Assembly (NCBI RefSeq): GCF_900103365.1
Contig: NZ_LT629703.1
Location: 5,690,501 to 5,754,500 of the forward strand
Source: Afipia sp. GAS231
GTDB taxonomy: Bacteria > Pseudomonadota > Alphaproteobacteria > Rhizobiales > Xanthobacteraceae
Direction of reading: 5' to 3'
Length of the DNA stretch: 64,000 bases
The translations under genes were made by a program, and so were the position numbers. Under the pieces are notes generated by a model, which did no database searches, was not told the DNA's origin, and was given only the letters and a program-made list of their open reading frames with translations. Of this stretch, positions 20,019 to 27,695 are shown piece by piece; position 1 is the stretch's first letter, and each line of letters begins with the position of its first letter.

Positions 20019-20900
20019 TCACGCGACGGTCTGCTTCGGTGCGGGCCTGATGTCGTTGGGATCTGTCAGATGGATCGCCAGGCCGCCGGCGCTCAAGCTC
20101 GCGCCGGCATCGAGCGCGTCGGCGACGCGATCGGTGCGCAGCAGCGCCAGCCCGTTGCCGCCTGACGTCGAACCCATGGTGCCGACCGATTTTTCGCCGG
20201 CGAGAACGGTAGCGCCGGCCTCCGGCGAGAAGTCGTCGAGAACGACGCGCACGATCCGGGTGCGCGCGGTGCCGCGATGCTGCATCCGCGACACCACTTC
20301 CTGCCCGACATAGCAGCCCTTGTCGAAATCGACGCCATGCAGGCGGTCCATGTTGGTCTCGTGCGGGAACGCGTCGCCATACATGAAGTCGAGCCCGCCG
20401 CGCGGCACGCCTGCCTTGATGCGATGCGCCTCATAGGCGTCGCTGTCGACGAGGTCGGCGCCAACAAGGTCGGCCACTTTTGACGCGAGCTCTTCCGGCA
20501 CCAGAATGCGCCAGCCCAGCGCATCGTTACGCGGATCGGCGAACGCCAGATCGGGTTTCATGGCGGGTTCGCCGCCCCATGCCGCCAGCACGCCGAGGCT
20601 GTCGGACAAATCCTCCACCACGACCTTGGCGCGCAGCTTGTAGAAGCCGAGCTTGGTGGCGAGGCCGGCCGCCAGCGGGCGCGGGACATCGATCAGGAAG
20701 CCGCCGCCATGGCCTGACGGGGCTTCGGTGATCAGGAAATCGGTCGTGATCTTGCCCTGCGGCGTCAGCAGTGCACCGAACCGGCCAAGCCCCGGCCGCA
20801 GCAGCGTGACGTCTGTGGTGACAAGCCCGTTGAGGAAGTTGCGGGCATCTTCGCCGCCGACCTTGATCACGCCCCGATCCCTGAGGAACGCTGCTTTCAT
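20019..20900 (-). CDS. ygfZ: Folate-binding YgfZ/GcvT-like protein
   Basis: 293-residue tetrahydrofolate-binding protein related to GcvT, which supports assembly or repair of iron-sulfur enzymes. The diagnostic motif KGCYVGQE is at residues 194-201 with Cys196. The N-terminal half has the folate-domain stretch FLNGLVTTDVTLLRPG. ATG at 20900 is used; an upstream in-frame extension to 21029 has low-complexity composition and no family match. It is transcribed toward tag and may belong to the same - strand run. Confidence 0.9.
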   Translation of the reverse strand: MKAAFLRDRGVIKVGGEDARNFLNGLVTTDVTLLRPGLGRFGALLTPQGKITTDFLITEAPSGHGGGFLIDVPRPLAAGLATKLGFYKLRAKVVVEDLSDSLGVLAAWGGEPAMKPDLAFADPRNDALGWRILVPEELASKVADLVGADLVDSDAYEAHRIKAGVPRGGLDFMYGDAFPHETNMDRLHGVDFDKGCYVGQEVVSRMQHRGTARTRIVRVVLDDFSPEAGATVLAGEKSVGTMGSTSGGNGLALLRTDRVADALDAGASLSAGGLAIHLTDPNDIRPAPKQTVA

Positions 20901-21033
20901 GCAAAAATCCCGTGTGACATGTTGCGAGGAACGTAAGCCGCCGGGGCATAAACGACAAGGCCCGGGGAAGGCCGCGCCGCGGCATGTGCTGGCAATGATC
21001 GCCAGTCCAGGATGCTGCCACACCCACAATTGT

Positions 21034-21130
21034 CGTCACCCGCGAAAGCGGGTGATCCAGTACGCCGCAGCTTCTCGGTTAGTAACAAGCGTCTCTGGAA
21101 TACTGGGTTGTCCGGTCAAGCCGGGCAATG
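21034..21130. repeat. Intergenic repeat, CACCCGCGAAAGCGGGTG family
   Basis: CACCCGCGAAAGCGGGTG is a short perfect hairpin, followed by ATCCAGTA. Later AATACTGGGT and GGTCAAGCCGGGCAATG supply an imperfect outer arm. It occupies the gap between the ygfZ start and a small hypothetical gene. The 250-bp gap contains nothing else I can name. Confidence 0.7.
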
Positions 21131-21151
21131 TCAGCGCAACTTGTGGTGCGC

Positions 21152-21418
21152 TTACTGCTTCGCCAGCGCCAGCGAGAATTCGCCGTTGCGAACGCGGGCC
21201 GGAAGTCCTTCGACGAATTTCGCCACCGCGTCCTCGCCGTAGGTGGAGACCAGTTCCGCCAGCGCCGTGAACAGACTCGCTTGCGCCAGGCAGTCGCCGT
21301 CGACGCCATCGTGCCGCGCCTCGGCCCAGGCCTCGTTGAGGTAGCTGAGCGCCGCCTGCTTCTGTTCGTGGTCGGGAAGCGGATCGCGGGCGATCGAGAA
21401 GGTCGCGGGATGGCTCAT
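21152..21418 (-). CDS. Small conserved hypothetical protein
   Basis: 88-residue soluble protein starting MSHPATFSIARDPLPDHEQK. Not recognised. It is mainly helical in pattern (ALSYLNEAWAEARHDGVDGD, LFTALAELVSTYGEDAV) with no cysteine pair, signal peptide or membrane segment. An in-frame extension to 21505 is rejected because its composition resembles non-coding sequence. It lies alone between two intergenic repeats. Assigned as a gene from codon pattern and protein-like composition only. Confidence 0.5.
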   Translation of the reverse strand: MSHPATFSIARDPLPDHEQKQAALSYLNEAWAEARHDGVDGDCLAQASLFTALAELVSTYGEDAVAKFVEGLPARVRNGEFSLALAKQ

Positions 21419-21564
21419 GAAACTCAACGAAATCTGTGCGCGATCCAGGGCGGAGCGCGTCGAACGCCTAAAGCTGTAGCACGCGGCGGGCTTCCGGCGA
21501 GGCACATCTTTAGGAAAGGTTAACGGCGGTGCTCGAATTTGCGGCGGAGTTCCAACACCGGTGC

Positions 21565-21654
21565 GTAGGGTGGGTTAGCGCAGCGTAACCCACCAACTTC
21601 GTGCGGCGCGGATGGTCCGGTTGGTGGGTTACGGCTTCGCCTAACCCACCCTAC
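21565..21654. repeat. Intergenic palindromic repeat, GTAGGGTGG family, second copy
   Basis: GTAGGGTGGGTTAGCGCAGC at the left end is the inverse of the right end GGCTTCGCCTAACCCACCCTAC. Same family as 3661-3740 with A/G changes that preserve pairing. The final bases (21651-21653, TAG on the - strand) supply the stop codon of the adjacent HAD phosphatase gene. Confidence 0.85.
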
Positions 21655-22286
21655 GAAACACAGCCCAAAATCTCCGCGGGCGTGGCACACAGATGCCGCG
21701 CGCCGGCGCCGATCAGCTCGTCCCGGCTGCCATAGCCGTACAACACGCCAACGCCCTTGATGCCGTTTTTCCCGGCGCCGACCATGTCGTGGCTGCGGTC
21801 GCCGATCATCAGGCTTTTGGCCGGATCGGTCGCGGTCTGCTTCAGCGCATATTCCAGCAGATGCGATTTGTCGGAGCGTGTGCCGTCCAGTTCGGCGCCG
21901 AACACGCGTTCGAAATGCGGCCGCAGCCCGAAATGGTCGATGATGCGGTCGGCATAGACATGGGCCTTGCTGGTGGCGACGAACAGCCGGTGGCCGGATT
22001 GTCTGAGCGTGGTCAGCACCGCGTCGATGCCGTCATAGACCCGGTTCTCGTACAGTCCGATATCGGCAAAGCGTTCGCGGTAAAGCGTGACGGCGCGGTC
22101 GGCGGAATCTTCGCCGAGCATTTTGACAAAACTCGATCGCAGCGGCGGGCCGATGCACCAGGTCAATTCGTCCTCGGTCGGAATGTCAGCGTGATCCAGC
22201 TTCTGCAGCGCATAGCGGATCGAGCGGGTGATGCCCGGCTTCGGATCGGTCAGCGTGCCGTCGAGGTCGAAGAAGATCGTGTCCAA
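21651..22286 (-). CDS. HAD-superfamily phosphatase, Gph/PpaX-like
   Basis: 211-residue haloacid dehalogenase-type hydrolase. Motif I FFDLDGTLTD holds the nucleophile Asp (residue 7) and general acid Asp (residue 9). Motif II is VATSK, motif III is the Lys in the SDKSHLL region, and motif IV is MIGDRSHDMVGA. The cap domain sits between motifs I and II, as in phosphoglycolate phosphatase. A small phosphorylated metabolite is the likely substrate. Its stop codon lies inside a palindromic repeat. Confidence 0.88.
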   Translation of the reverse strand: MDTIFFDLDGTLTDPKPGITRSIRYALQKLDHADIPTEDELTWCIGPPLRSSFVKMLGEDSADRAVTLYRERFADIGLYENRVYDGIDAVLTTLRQSGHRLFVATSKAHVYADRIIDHFGLRPHFERVFGAELDGTRSDKSHLLEYALKQTATDPAKSLMIGDRSHDMVGAGKNGIKGVGVLYGYGSRDELIGAGARHLCATPAEILGCVS

Positions 22287-22321
22287 GAAATTGTGCCCAA
22301 GTCAGATGTTTGCGTGGAGCG

Positions 22322-22699
22322 CTAATTCGCGTAACGCGCCGTGAGATCCCGCGAGATCTTCGAGCCTTCCTCGATGTAGCGGCGGATCGCCACCGAGGCG
22401 GCGGGGGTGCAGGTGCGGTAGGTCTGCTGAAAACCGTTATAGCCGCGGTTGAAGCCGGCGATCATGCGGGCGCGGCGGTCGCCGGAGGGGGTTTCGGCGT
22501 CGACCAGCGCCTGCATCTCGTTGCGCCATTTGGCGCCCTCGTTGGTGCCGCAGATGCCGCGCAGATAGTGCAGCGTGCCGAGGATTTCGGCCAGCCGCTG
22601 CAGGTCGCCGTCAAACGGGGCGGCGGCATCCTGGGCCCGGGCGGGGACGAGGTTGCAGGCCGTGATGAGGATGAGGAAAGCCAGAAATTGCTTGAGCAT
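22322..22699 (-). CDS. TIGR02301-type exported protein
   Basis: 125-residue exported protein of a Rhizobiales family known as TIGR02301, function unknown. The signal peptide MLKQFLAFLILITACNLVPA ends near ARAQ (residue 23). The mature part shows the family pattern LAEILGTLHYLRGICG and a Trp in the AKWRNEM segment. Start at 22699 is chosen from the signal peptide; no strong ribosome site is visible. It is transcribed in the same direction as the Nudix gene upstream and the HAD gene downstream. Confidence 0.75.
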   Translation of the reverse strand: MLKQFLAFLILITACNLVPARAQDAAAPFDGDLQRLAEILGTLHYLRGICGTNEGAKWRNEMQALVDAETPSGDRRARMIAGFNRGYNGFQQTYRTCTPAASVAIRRYIEEGSKISRDLTARYAN

Positions 22700-22774
22700 T
22701 TGGGGGTCCAGAACCCGCCCGATATGCCCCCTCAATACGCCCGAGGCAAGGCGCAATCCCCAGTGAGTTCCGGG

Positions 22775-23194
22775 TTAAATGAGCCTTCGGGCCGCCTCGA
22801 TGACCTCCAGGAGGCCGCCGGTGACCTTGAGATCGCCGATCGCGTCCGGCGCCAGCCATTTGAAATCGTCGTGCTCGTCATTCAGGACGGGTTCCCGGGC
22901 GGTCCAGCGCGCCGCAAACGACATGATCAGGTAATGCCCGCCGCCCGCGGCGGTCGGCAGCACTTCGCGCCAACCGGCGAGCTGCAGAATTTCGATTCGA
23001 AGCCCGGTTTCCTCGTCGACCTCGCGATGCAGCGCCGTATGCAGCGATTCGCCGAATTCGACCCGGCCGCCGGGGAACGAATAGAAGCCCTTGCCCGGCG
23101 AGCGGGAACGGCGAACCAGCAAGACCTTGCCGTCGCGAAAGATCGCGCCGCTGACGGCAAGCTGGGGACGGGTCGGATGAGGCGGGGAATTCAA
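22775..23194 (-). CDS. Nudix hydrolase
   Basis: 139-residue pyrophosphohydrolase. The Nudix box is canonical: it begins GRVEFGESLHTALHREVDEE and continues TGL, giving G-x5-E-x7-R-E-U-x-E-E-x-G-U, whose glutamates bind Mg2+. The N-terminus (QLAVSGAIFRDGKVLLVRRS) is typical of MutT/ADP-ribose pyrophosphatase-like members. The nucleotide substrate is not determinable. A cytoplasmic housecleaning enzyme. Confidence 0.9.
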   Translation of the reverse strand: MNSPPHPTRPQLAVSGAIFRDGKVLLVRRSRSPGKGFYSFPGGRVEFGESLHTALHREVDEETGLRIEILQLAGWREVLPTAAGGGHYLIMSFAARWTAREPVLNDEHDDFKWLAPDAIGDLKVTGGLLEVIEAARRLI

Positions 23195-23279
23195 GGCATG
23201 ATCCGGAAATGGGCGAACTCTGCGCCGGGATCATGCCCGAACGATCCGCCAAGGTCTAACTCGGTGGCAGATGGCGAAG

Positions 23280-23792
23280 TCAATTCGCCATGATCTGTTC
23301 GACGTCGGCTTCGGAGGCGCCGTTGATGACGCCGGCGGTCAGCATCACCAGCGGCTTGACCCAGCCGGTGGCCTGTTCGGCGAGCGTGGCGCGGGTCCTG
23401 TCTTGGGTAGCCTCGCGCATCGCCGAACCCACTGCGCTTAGGATTGAGGTCATGTTGTCGGTGAGCTTGTCAAACTCGGCGCGGATCGTCGGCTCGGCCA
23501 TTTCATAGGCCTCGATCGCGAGGTCGCGGTCCTTGAAGTTCGAGGCTACGAAATGCTGGGCGTAGGACAACGGACTCCAGGCGAGGAAATCCTCGGCGCA
23601 TTCCGGCATGTCCGGAACCATCTCGAGCAGCATGATGGCTTCGTTGAAGTGATTCAGATAGTCGGTGGCAAGCCCGGTGCGGGGATTGATATTGGCAGCC
23701 TTCAACTGCGCCGCGCGGGCCTCGCTGATCGGGCCCGTTGATGGCGATGTCGGGCGAACGGATCGCGCGGATGTGGAGGCCATTGAGGTCAT
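23280..23792 (-). CDS. Conserved hypothetical protein
   Basis: 170 residues, not recognised. The first 25 residues are Ser/Thr-rich and probably disordered. The rest is mainly helical with aromatic patches (DYLNHFNEAIMLLEMVPDMP, EDFLAWSPLSYAQHFVASNF). No signal peptide or clear membrane segment is seen. Either ATG at 23792 or ATG at 23783 could start it; neither has a good ribosome site. It is divergent from the SRAP gene with a 62-bp gap, so the two may share control sequences. Confidence 0.6.
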   Translation of the reverse strand: MTSMASTSARSVRPTSPSTGPISEARAAQLKAANINPRTGLATDYLNHFNEAIMLLEMVPDMPECAEDFLAWSPLSYAQHFVASNFKDRDLAIEAYEMAEPTIRAEFDKLTDNMTSILSAVGSAMREATQDRTRATLAEQATGWVKPLVMLTAGVINGASEADVEQIMAN

Positions 23793-23854
23793 CCGCGGCA
23801 GTGTTAAGGTTTGGAGTTAAAAGACGTTAAATAATCGCCGGTTTGGCCTGGAAA

Positions 23855-24619
23855 ATGTGCGGACGCTTTGTAATTACCTCGCCGCCAGCGGCACTTAGGC
23901 AGATTTTTGGCTATATCGAACAGCCTAATTTTCCGCCGCGGCACAATATTGCGCCAACCCAGCCGATCCCGGTGGTCATGCTCGAAAATGGCGGCCGGCA
24001 TTTTCGGCTGATGCGCTGGGGGCTGGTGCCGGCCTGGGTGAAAGACGCCAGGAAGTTTACGCTGCTGATCAATGCACGCTCCGAGACGGTTCTGGAGAAG
24101 CCGGCCTTCAAGAACGCGATGAAGCGGCGGCGCGTGCTGGTTCCGGCGGACGGCTACTACGAGTGGCAGGACAAAGACGGCCGCAAGCGGCCGTTTTTCA
24201 TCCATCGCCGCGACGGCCAGCCGGTCGGTTTTGCCGCGTTGGCGGAAACCTGGATGGGGCCGAACGGCGAGGAGTTCGACAGCGTCGCCATCGTCACCAC
24301 GGCGGCCAGTCCCGATCTCGCGGCCCTGCATCACCGGGTGCCGGTGACGATCGCGCCCGATGATTTCGAGCGTTGGCTCGATGGGCGGGCGAACGATGCC
24401 GACGACGTCATGACGCTGTTGAAGGCCCCTGGCGAAGGCGAATTCGCCTGGCACGAGGTTTCGACGCGCGTCAATCGCGTCGCCAATGACGACGAACAAC
24501 TGGTGCTGCCGATCACCGACGAGGAGAGGGCGGCCGAAGCGCCGAAGCCGGCGAAGAAAGCCGCGCCGCGCAAGACCGCGCCGGGGCCGGAAGACGAAGG
24601 ACAGGGATCATTGTTTTGA
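23855..24619 (+). CDS. SRAP-family protein (HMCES/YedK type)
   Basis: 254-residue SOS-response-associated peptidase domain protein. The family covalently shields abasic sites in single-stranded DNA through the N-terminal cysteine. Cys2 follows the initiator Met (MCGRF), which fixes the start at 23855 rather than at an earlier in-frame start. Other active-site residues are visible: Asn73 in LINARSETV, Glu103 in GYYEWQ and His160 in LHHRVPV. The last 35 residues are a Lys/Ala/Pro-rich tail. It starts an apparent + strand pair with the hydratase gene 8 bases downstream. Confidence 0.93.
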   Translation: MCGRFVITSPPAALRQIFGYIEQPNFPPRHNIAPTQPIPVVMLENGGRHFRLMRWGLVPAWVKDARKFTLLINARSETVLEKPAFKNAMKRRRVLVPADGYYEWQDKDGRKRPFFIHRRDGQPVGFAALAETWMGPNGEEFDSVAIVTTAASPDLAALHHRVPVTIAPDDFERWLDGRANDADDVMTLLKAPGEGEFAWHEVSTRVNRVANDDEQLVLPITDEERAAEAPKPAKKAAPRKTAPGPEDEGQGSLF

Positions 24620-24627
24620 GGAACGGG

Positions 24628-25452
24628 ATGGATCATCACACCAGCGACGAAACTCTGGACATCGTTGCCACTGAAGCCTTCGGTGCGCTGGGGCAGACAC
24701 ACCAGATTCCACCATTCTCGTCGCGTCCGCCCGGGCTGACGGTCGACGACGCCTACCGCGTGACGCCTCGGGTCAGGCAGATGTTCGAGGCCCATGGCGC
24801 GAAGGTGAAGGGCCGCAAGATCGGATTCACCAACCGCACGATCTGGCAGCAATACAACGTCTACGCGCCGATCTGGGGATATGCCTACGATCGCACGGTG
24901 CATGACCTTGCGGTCACGCCGACATTGTCGCTTCGCCCATTTTCCGAACCGCGCATCGAGCCCGAAATCATGTTCGGCCTGGGGAGCGTGCCTTCCGGCG
25001 GGATGGACGAGGCTGCATTGTCCGCCTGCATCGACTGGGTCGCGCTCGGCTACGAGATCGTGCAGTCGATCTATCCAGGCTGGCAATTTGCGGCGGCGGA
25101 CACCATCGCCGCCGGTGGCCTGCACGGGGCGCTGCTGATCGGCCCGCGCCATCCGTTCGCGCCGCGTGCCGCGGAGTGGCGGCGCGCGCTGACCGAATTC
25201 GAGATTGATCTAAGCTGCGACGGCCGCCTGATTGATCGCGGCCACGCCAAAAATGTACTGGAAGGCCCGCTCTCGGCGTTGCGTCATCTGGTCGAACTGC
25301 TGGAAAGCGATTCGGTCAATCCGCCGCTTGCATTCGGCGAGATCATCAGCACCGGCACGCTGACGAAAGCGATGCCGGTCGCACCTGGCGAGACCTGGAC
25401 GGCGAAGCCATCGGGTATCGCGCTCGAAGGCGTCACGGTTCGTTTTGTTTGA
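24628..25452 (+). CDS. 2-keto-4-pentenoate hydratase family protein
   Basis: 274-residue enzyme of the fumarylacetoacetate-hydrolase fold, related to MhpD/HpaH/TodG hydratases of meta-cleavage pathways for aromatic compounds. The metal-binding acidic pair is in RIEPEIMFGLG, and the conserved KIGFTNRTIWQQYNV and FGEIISTGTLTKAMPV segments are present. GAGGA at 24617-24621 supports the ATG at 24628. A tautomerase gene converges on it 49 bases downstream, consistent with a fragment of an aromatic catabolic pathway, but no ring-cleavage dioxygenase is nearby. Confidence 0.8.
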   Translation: MDHHTSDETLDIVATEAFGALGQTHQIPPFSSRPPGLTVDDAYRVTPRVRQMFEAHGAKVKGRKIGFTNRTIWQQYNVYAPIWGYAYDRTVHDLAVTPTLSLRPFSEPRIEPEIMFGLGSVPSGGMDEAALSACIDWVALGYEIVQSIYPGWQFAAADTIAAGGLHGALLIGPRHPFAPRAAEWRRALTEFEIDLSCDGRLIDRGHAKNVLEGPLSALRHLVELLESDSVNPPLAFGEIISTGTLTKAMPVAPGETWTAKPSGIALEGVTVRFV

Positions 25453-25501
25453 GTGGGCAAGGTCGCTTTCGCGCCATGCCCACCCTCATGTCCCGACGCG
25501 A

Positions 25502-25927
25502 CTACGCCGCGGCCTGCGCCGCGACGGCCGATCCGAGATCGCTGTTGCTGTAGGCGATGCCGCCGATGCCCCAGGCGCCGTCGACGGCGTAGCTGACGCT
25601 GGCATAGATATGCTCGCGCTTGATGCGGCCTCGCGCGGCCTCCTCGATGATGGCGGTGCCTTCGCCGATCCAGGCATCCTTCAGTTCCTGCGTCGGCAGT
25701 ACGAAAGACGGCACCTTGAGTTCGAACACCGCGATGTCGGTCGGCTTGCCGCCGGAGAAGGTGCGGCCCTTGGGCACCACGGTGACTTCGCCGATCACGT
25801 TCGGCGTCATGAACTTGTTGCCGGTGAGGCCGTGCAGGCGAAGCAAGAGCTCGGTGAGTTTGCGAAAGGCCTCGGCTTCCGCCTCCGCGGTCAGGACACC
25901 CTCGGGAACGATGATCTGGATCGGCAT
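25502..25927 (-). CDS. Tautomerase-superfamily protein
   Basis: 141-residue protein starting MPIQIIVPEGVLTAEAEAEA. After Met removal Pro1 would be the catalytic base, as in 4-oxalocrotonate tautomerase and cis-CaaD-like enzymes. The length suggests two fused beta-alpha-beta units rather than the 62-residue single unit. AAGGAGA on the - strand lies just upstream and fixes the start at 25927. Its promoter overlaps the central of three TetR-type operators, so it is almost certainly controlled by the divergent regulator at 26082. Confidence 0.78.
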   Translation of the reverse strand: MPIQIIVPEGVLTAEAEAEAFRKLTELLLRLHGLTGNKFMTPNVIGEVTVVPKGRTFSGGKPTDIAVFELKVPSFVLPTQELKDAWIGEGTAIIEEAARGRIKREHIYASVSYAVDGAWGIGGIAYSNSDLGSAVAAQAAA

Positions 25928-25992
25928 TTTTCTCTCCTTGAACGACACAACCGGATGCGCCCCGCGGTTGCCTGCGGACGTCGCCATCACTA

Positions 25993-26059
25993 GATAACGA
26001 TCGTTATCCACTAAACATAACGATCGTTATTTGGTCAATCCTAATATAACGATCGTTAT
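25993..26059. promoter_or_regulatory. Three identical palindromic operators for the TetR regulator
   Basis: The 14-bp perfect palindrome ATAACGATCGTTAT occurs three times: 25994-26007 (extended to 16 bp as GATAACGATCGTTATC at 25993-26008), 26017-26030 and 26046-26059. Centres are 23 and 29 bp apart. They fill the gap between the divergent tautomerase and TetR genes. Confidence 0.9.
26010..26038 (-). promoter_or_regulatory. Putative sigma-70-type promoter of the tautomerase gene
   Basis: On the - strand TTGACC (26033-26038) and TTTAGT (26010-26015) are separated by exactly 17 bp. The middle operator, 26017-26030, fits entirely inside that spacer, which is a classic repression geometry. Confidence 0.55.
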
Positions 26060-26081
26060 CAACTTGACGTGAGAGGCCACG

Positions 26082-26642
26082 ATGGCGCGGTCGAAGGCAA
26101 ACGAGGGCGATGCGCGGGCGCGTCTGGTCGAGGCAGCCGGGCGCGGCTTCCGTACCGGCGGATTTGGCGGCACCGGCGTCGATGCGCTGGCGAAAGGCGC
26201 AGGCCTGACGTCAGGCGCATTCTACGCGCACTTCGATTCCAAGGCCGAGGCATTTCGGCTGGCGGTCTCGGACGGGATCGCAACGCTGCGCAACGGCGTC
26301 GCCGCGTTTCAGGAACAACACGGCCGCTTCTGGCGCGATCCGTTCGTCGATTTCTATCTCGGCGAACGGATGGAAGTCGGCCTCGACGAGGCGTGCGGCC
26401 TGCCGAGCTTCTCGCCGGACGTGGCGCGCGCCGACGATGCGACACGGCTGGTCTATGAGGAAGAACTGAAACGCCTGGTCGAGGTGCTGGTTGCGGGATT
26501 TCGCGGCGCGCATGCCAGCGAGCGGGCATGGTCGTTCCTCGCGGTGCTCTCGGGCGCGGCGGCGATGGCCAGGGCGGTGAAGGATCAGAAGATCAGGCGC
26601 GAGATCCTCTCCGCGGCGCGCGTGGCGGCGAAGGCGGTCTGA
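26082..26642 (+). CDS. TetR/AcrR-family transcriptional regulator
   Basis: 186-residue repressor-type regulator. The N-terminal helix-turn-helix is seen in AGRGFRTGGFGGTGVDALAK and the following GLTSGAFYAHFDSKAEAF (residues about 15-60). The C-terminal helical domain would bind an unknown ligand. It starts 23 bases after the last of three identical palindromes, so autoregulation together with control of the divergent tautomerase gene is likely. The convergent Nudix gene begins one base after its stop codon. Confidence 0.9.
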   Translation: MARSKANEGDARARLVEAAGRGFRTGGFGGTGVDALAKGAGLTSGAFYAHFDSKAEAFRLAVSDGIATLRNGVAAFQEQHGRFWRDPFVDFYLGERMEVGLDEACGLPSFSPDVARADDATRLVYEEELKRLVEVLVAGFRGAHASERAWSFLAVLSGAAAMARAVKDQKIRREILSAARVAAKAV

Positions 26643-27224
26643 CTACTTGAAGATATGCAGCGCTGCGTATTGCAGCAGCATGATGGTCTTGGCGTCGGCA
26701 ATGCGGCCATCGGCGATCATCGTGAGCGCCTCGTCGATCGCAAGCTCCAGCACCTCGATGTCCTCGCCTTCGCTGGCCAGGCCGCCGCCGCTGCCGACCC
26801 GCATCGCCGGCTCGTATTCGGCGATAAAGAAGTGCAGCTTCTCGGTGACCGCGCCGGGACTCATGAAGGCTTCGAACACCTTGCTGATGGTGCCGAGCCG
26901 GTAGCCGGTCTCTTCCTCGGCCTCGGCGCGAATTCGCGCCTCCGGCGAGGCGTTGTCGAGCAGGCCGGCGGCAGCCTCGATCATGAGGCCGTCGTAACCG
27001 TTGACATAGGCCGGAAAACGAAACTGCCGCACCAGCACCACGGTGCGCTGCGCCAGATTGTACGGCAGCAGCGCCGCGCCATTGCCGCGGTCGTAGGTCT
27101 CGCGGTGTTGGGTCTGCCACTCGCCGTTGCCGCGGCGGTATTCGAACGTGGTGGTCTTCAACAGGTAGTGATTGTCGGAGAGGACGCGAACGTCCTTGAT
27201 GCGAATGCGATCGGAGACGGTCAT
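26643..27224 (-). CDS. NudK-like Nudix hydrolase
   Basis: 193-residue member of the Nudix family related to NudK (GDP-mannose pyrophosphatase) and ADP-ribose pyrophosphatases. The N-terminal half carries RGNGAALLPYNLAQRTVVLV and QFRFPAYVNGYDG, typical of this subfamily. The Nudix core reads AEAEEETGY, with the usual Arg of REUxEExGU replaced by Ala and the box one residue short, but the metal-binding glutamates are kept. The substrate is probably a sugar nucleotide. It is followed on the same strand, in gene order, by no other gene; the GNAT gene lies upstream. Confidence 0.82.
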   Translation of the reverse strand: MTVSDRIRIKDVRVLSDNHYLLKTTTFEYRRGNGEWQTQHRETYDRGNGAALLPYNLAQRTVVLVRQFRFPAYVNGYDGLMIEAAAGLLDNASPEARIRAEAEEETGYRLGTISKVFEAFMSPGAVTEKLHFFIAEYEPAMRVGSGGGLASEGEDIEVLELAIDEALTMIADGRIADAKTIMLLQYAALHIFK

Positions 27225-27245
27225 GTCGTTCCTGTCTGTCTCGCG

Positions 27246-27695
27246 CTACGGCGTCGGCTCGCGGCCGTCGAGCCACTTGGCGAACGTCACCGTCTCCTGA
27301 TTGTAATAGCCGATCGACCGGTAGAATGTATGAACCTGCGCATTGTCCTTGCGCACCATCAATTGCAGCTTGAGGATACCGCGCTCACGCAGCCACGCTT
27401 CCGCGGCGTTCATGATGGCGCGGCCAAAATTCAGGTAGCGGCGATCGGGATCGACCGTGACGTAATAGACCCAGCCGCGATGGCCGTCATAACCGACCAT
27501 GACCGATGCGGCGACGGCATCGTCGCACTTGCCGACCAGCACCGTGGAATTGTCGCCGCGGCGCGCGAGCGCAATATCGGCGGCAGGATCGTTCCACGGA
27601 CGCGTCGATCCGCAGCGATGCCAGAGTGCGATGACGTCGGCGATGTCCTGATCTTCGATCGGCGCGATGACGAGCGTGATGTCTGGTTGGCTCAC
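27246..27695 (-). CDS. GNAT-family N-acetyltransferase
   Basis: 149-residue acetyl-CoA-dependent transferase. The acetyl-CoA-binding motif A region is VDPDRRYLNFGRAIMNAAEA, followed by a C-terminal Tyr-containing segment (HTFYRSIGYYNQE) usual for the fold. The acceptor substrate is unknown. It overlaps the end of the GlcD-like gene by four bases (27692-27695), so the two are translationally coupled. Confidence 0.85.
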   Translation of the reverse strand: MSQPDITLVIAPIEDQDIADVIALWHRCGSTRPWNDPAADIALARRGDNSTVLVGKCDDAVAASVMVGYDGHRGWVYYVTVDPDRRYLNFGRAIMNAAEAWLRERGILKLQLMVRKDNAQVHTFYRSIGYYNQETVTFAKWLDGREPTP

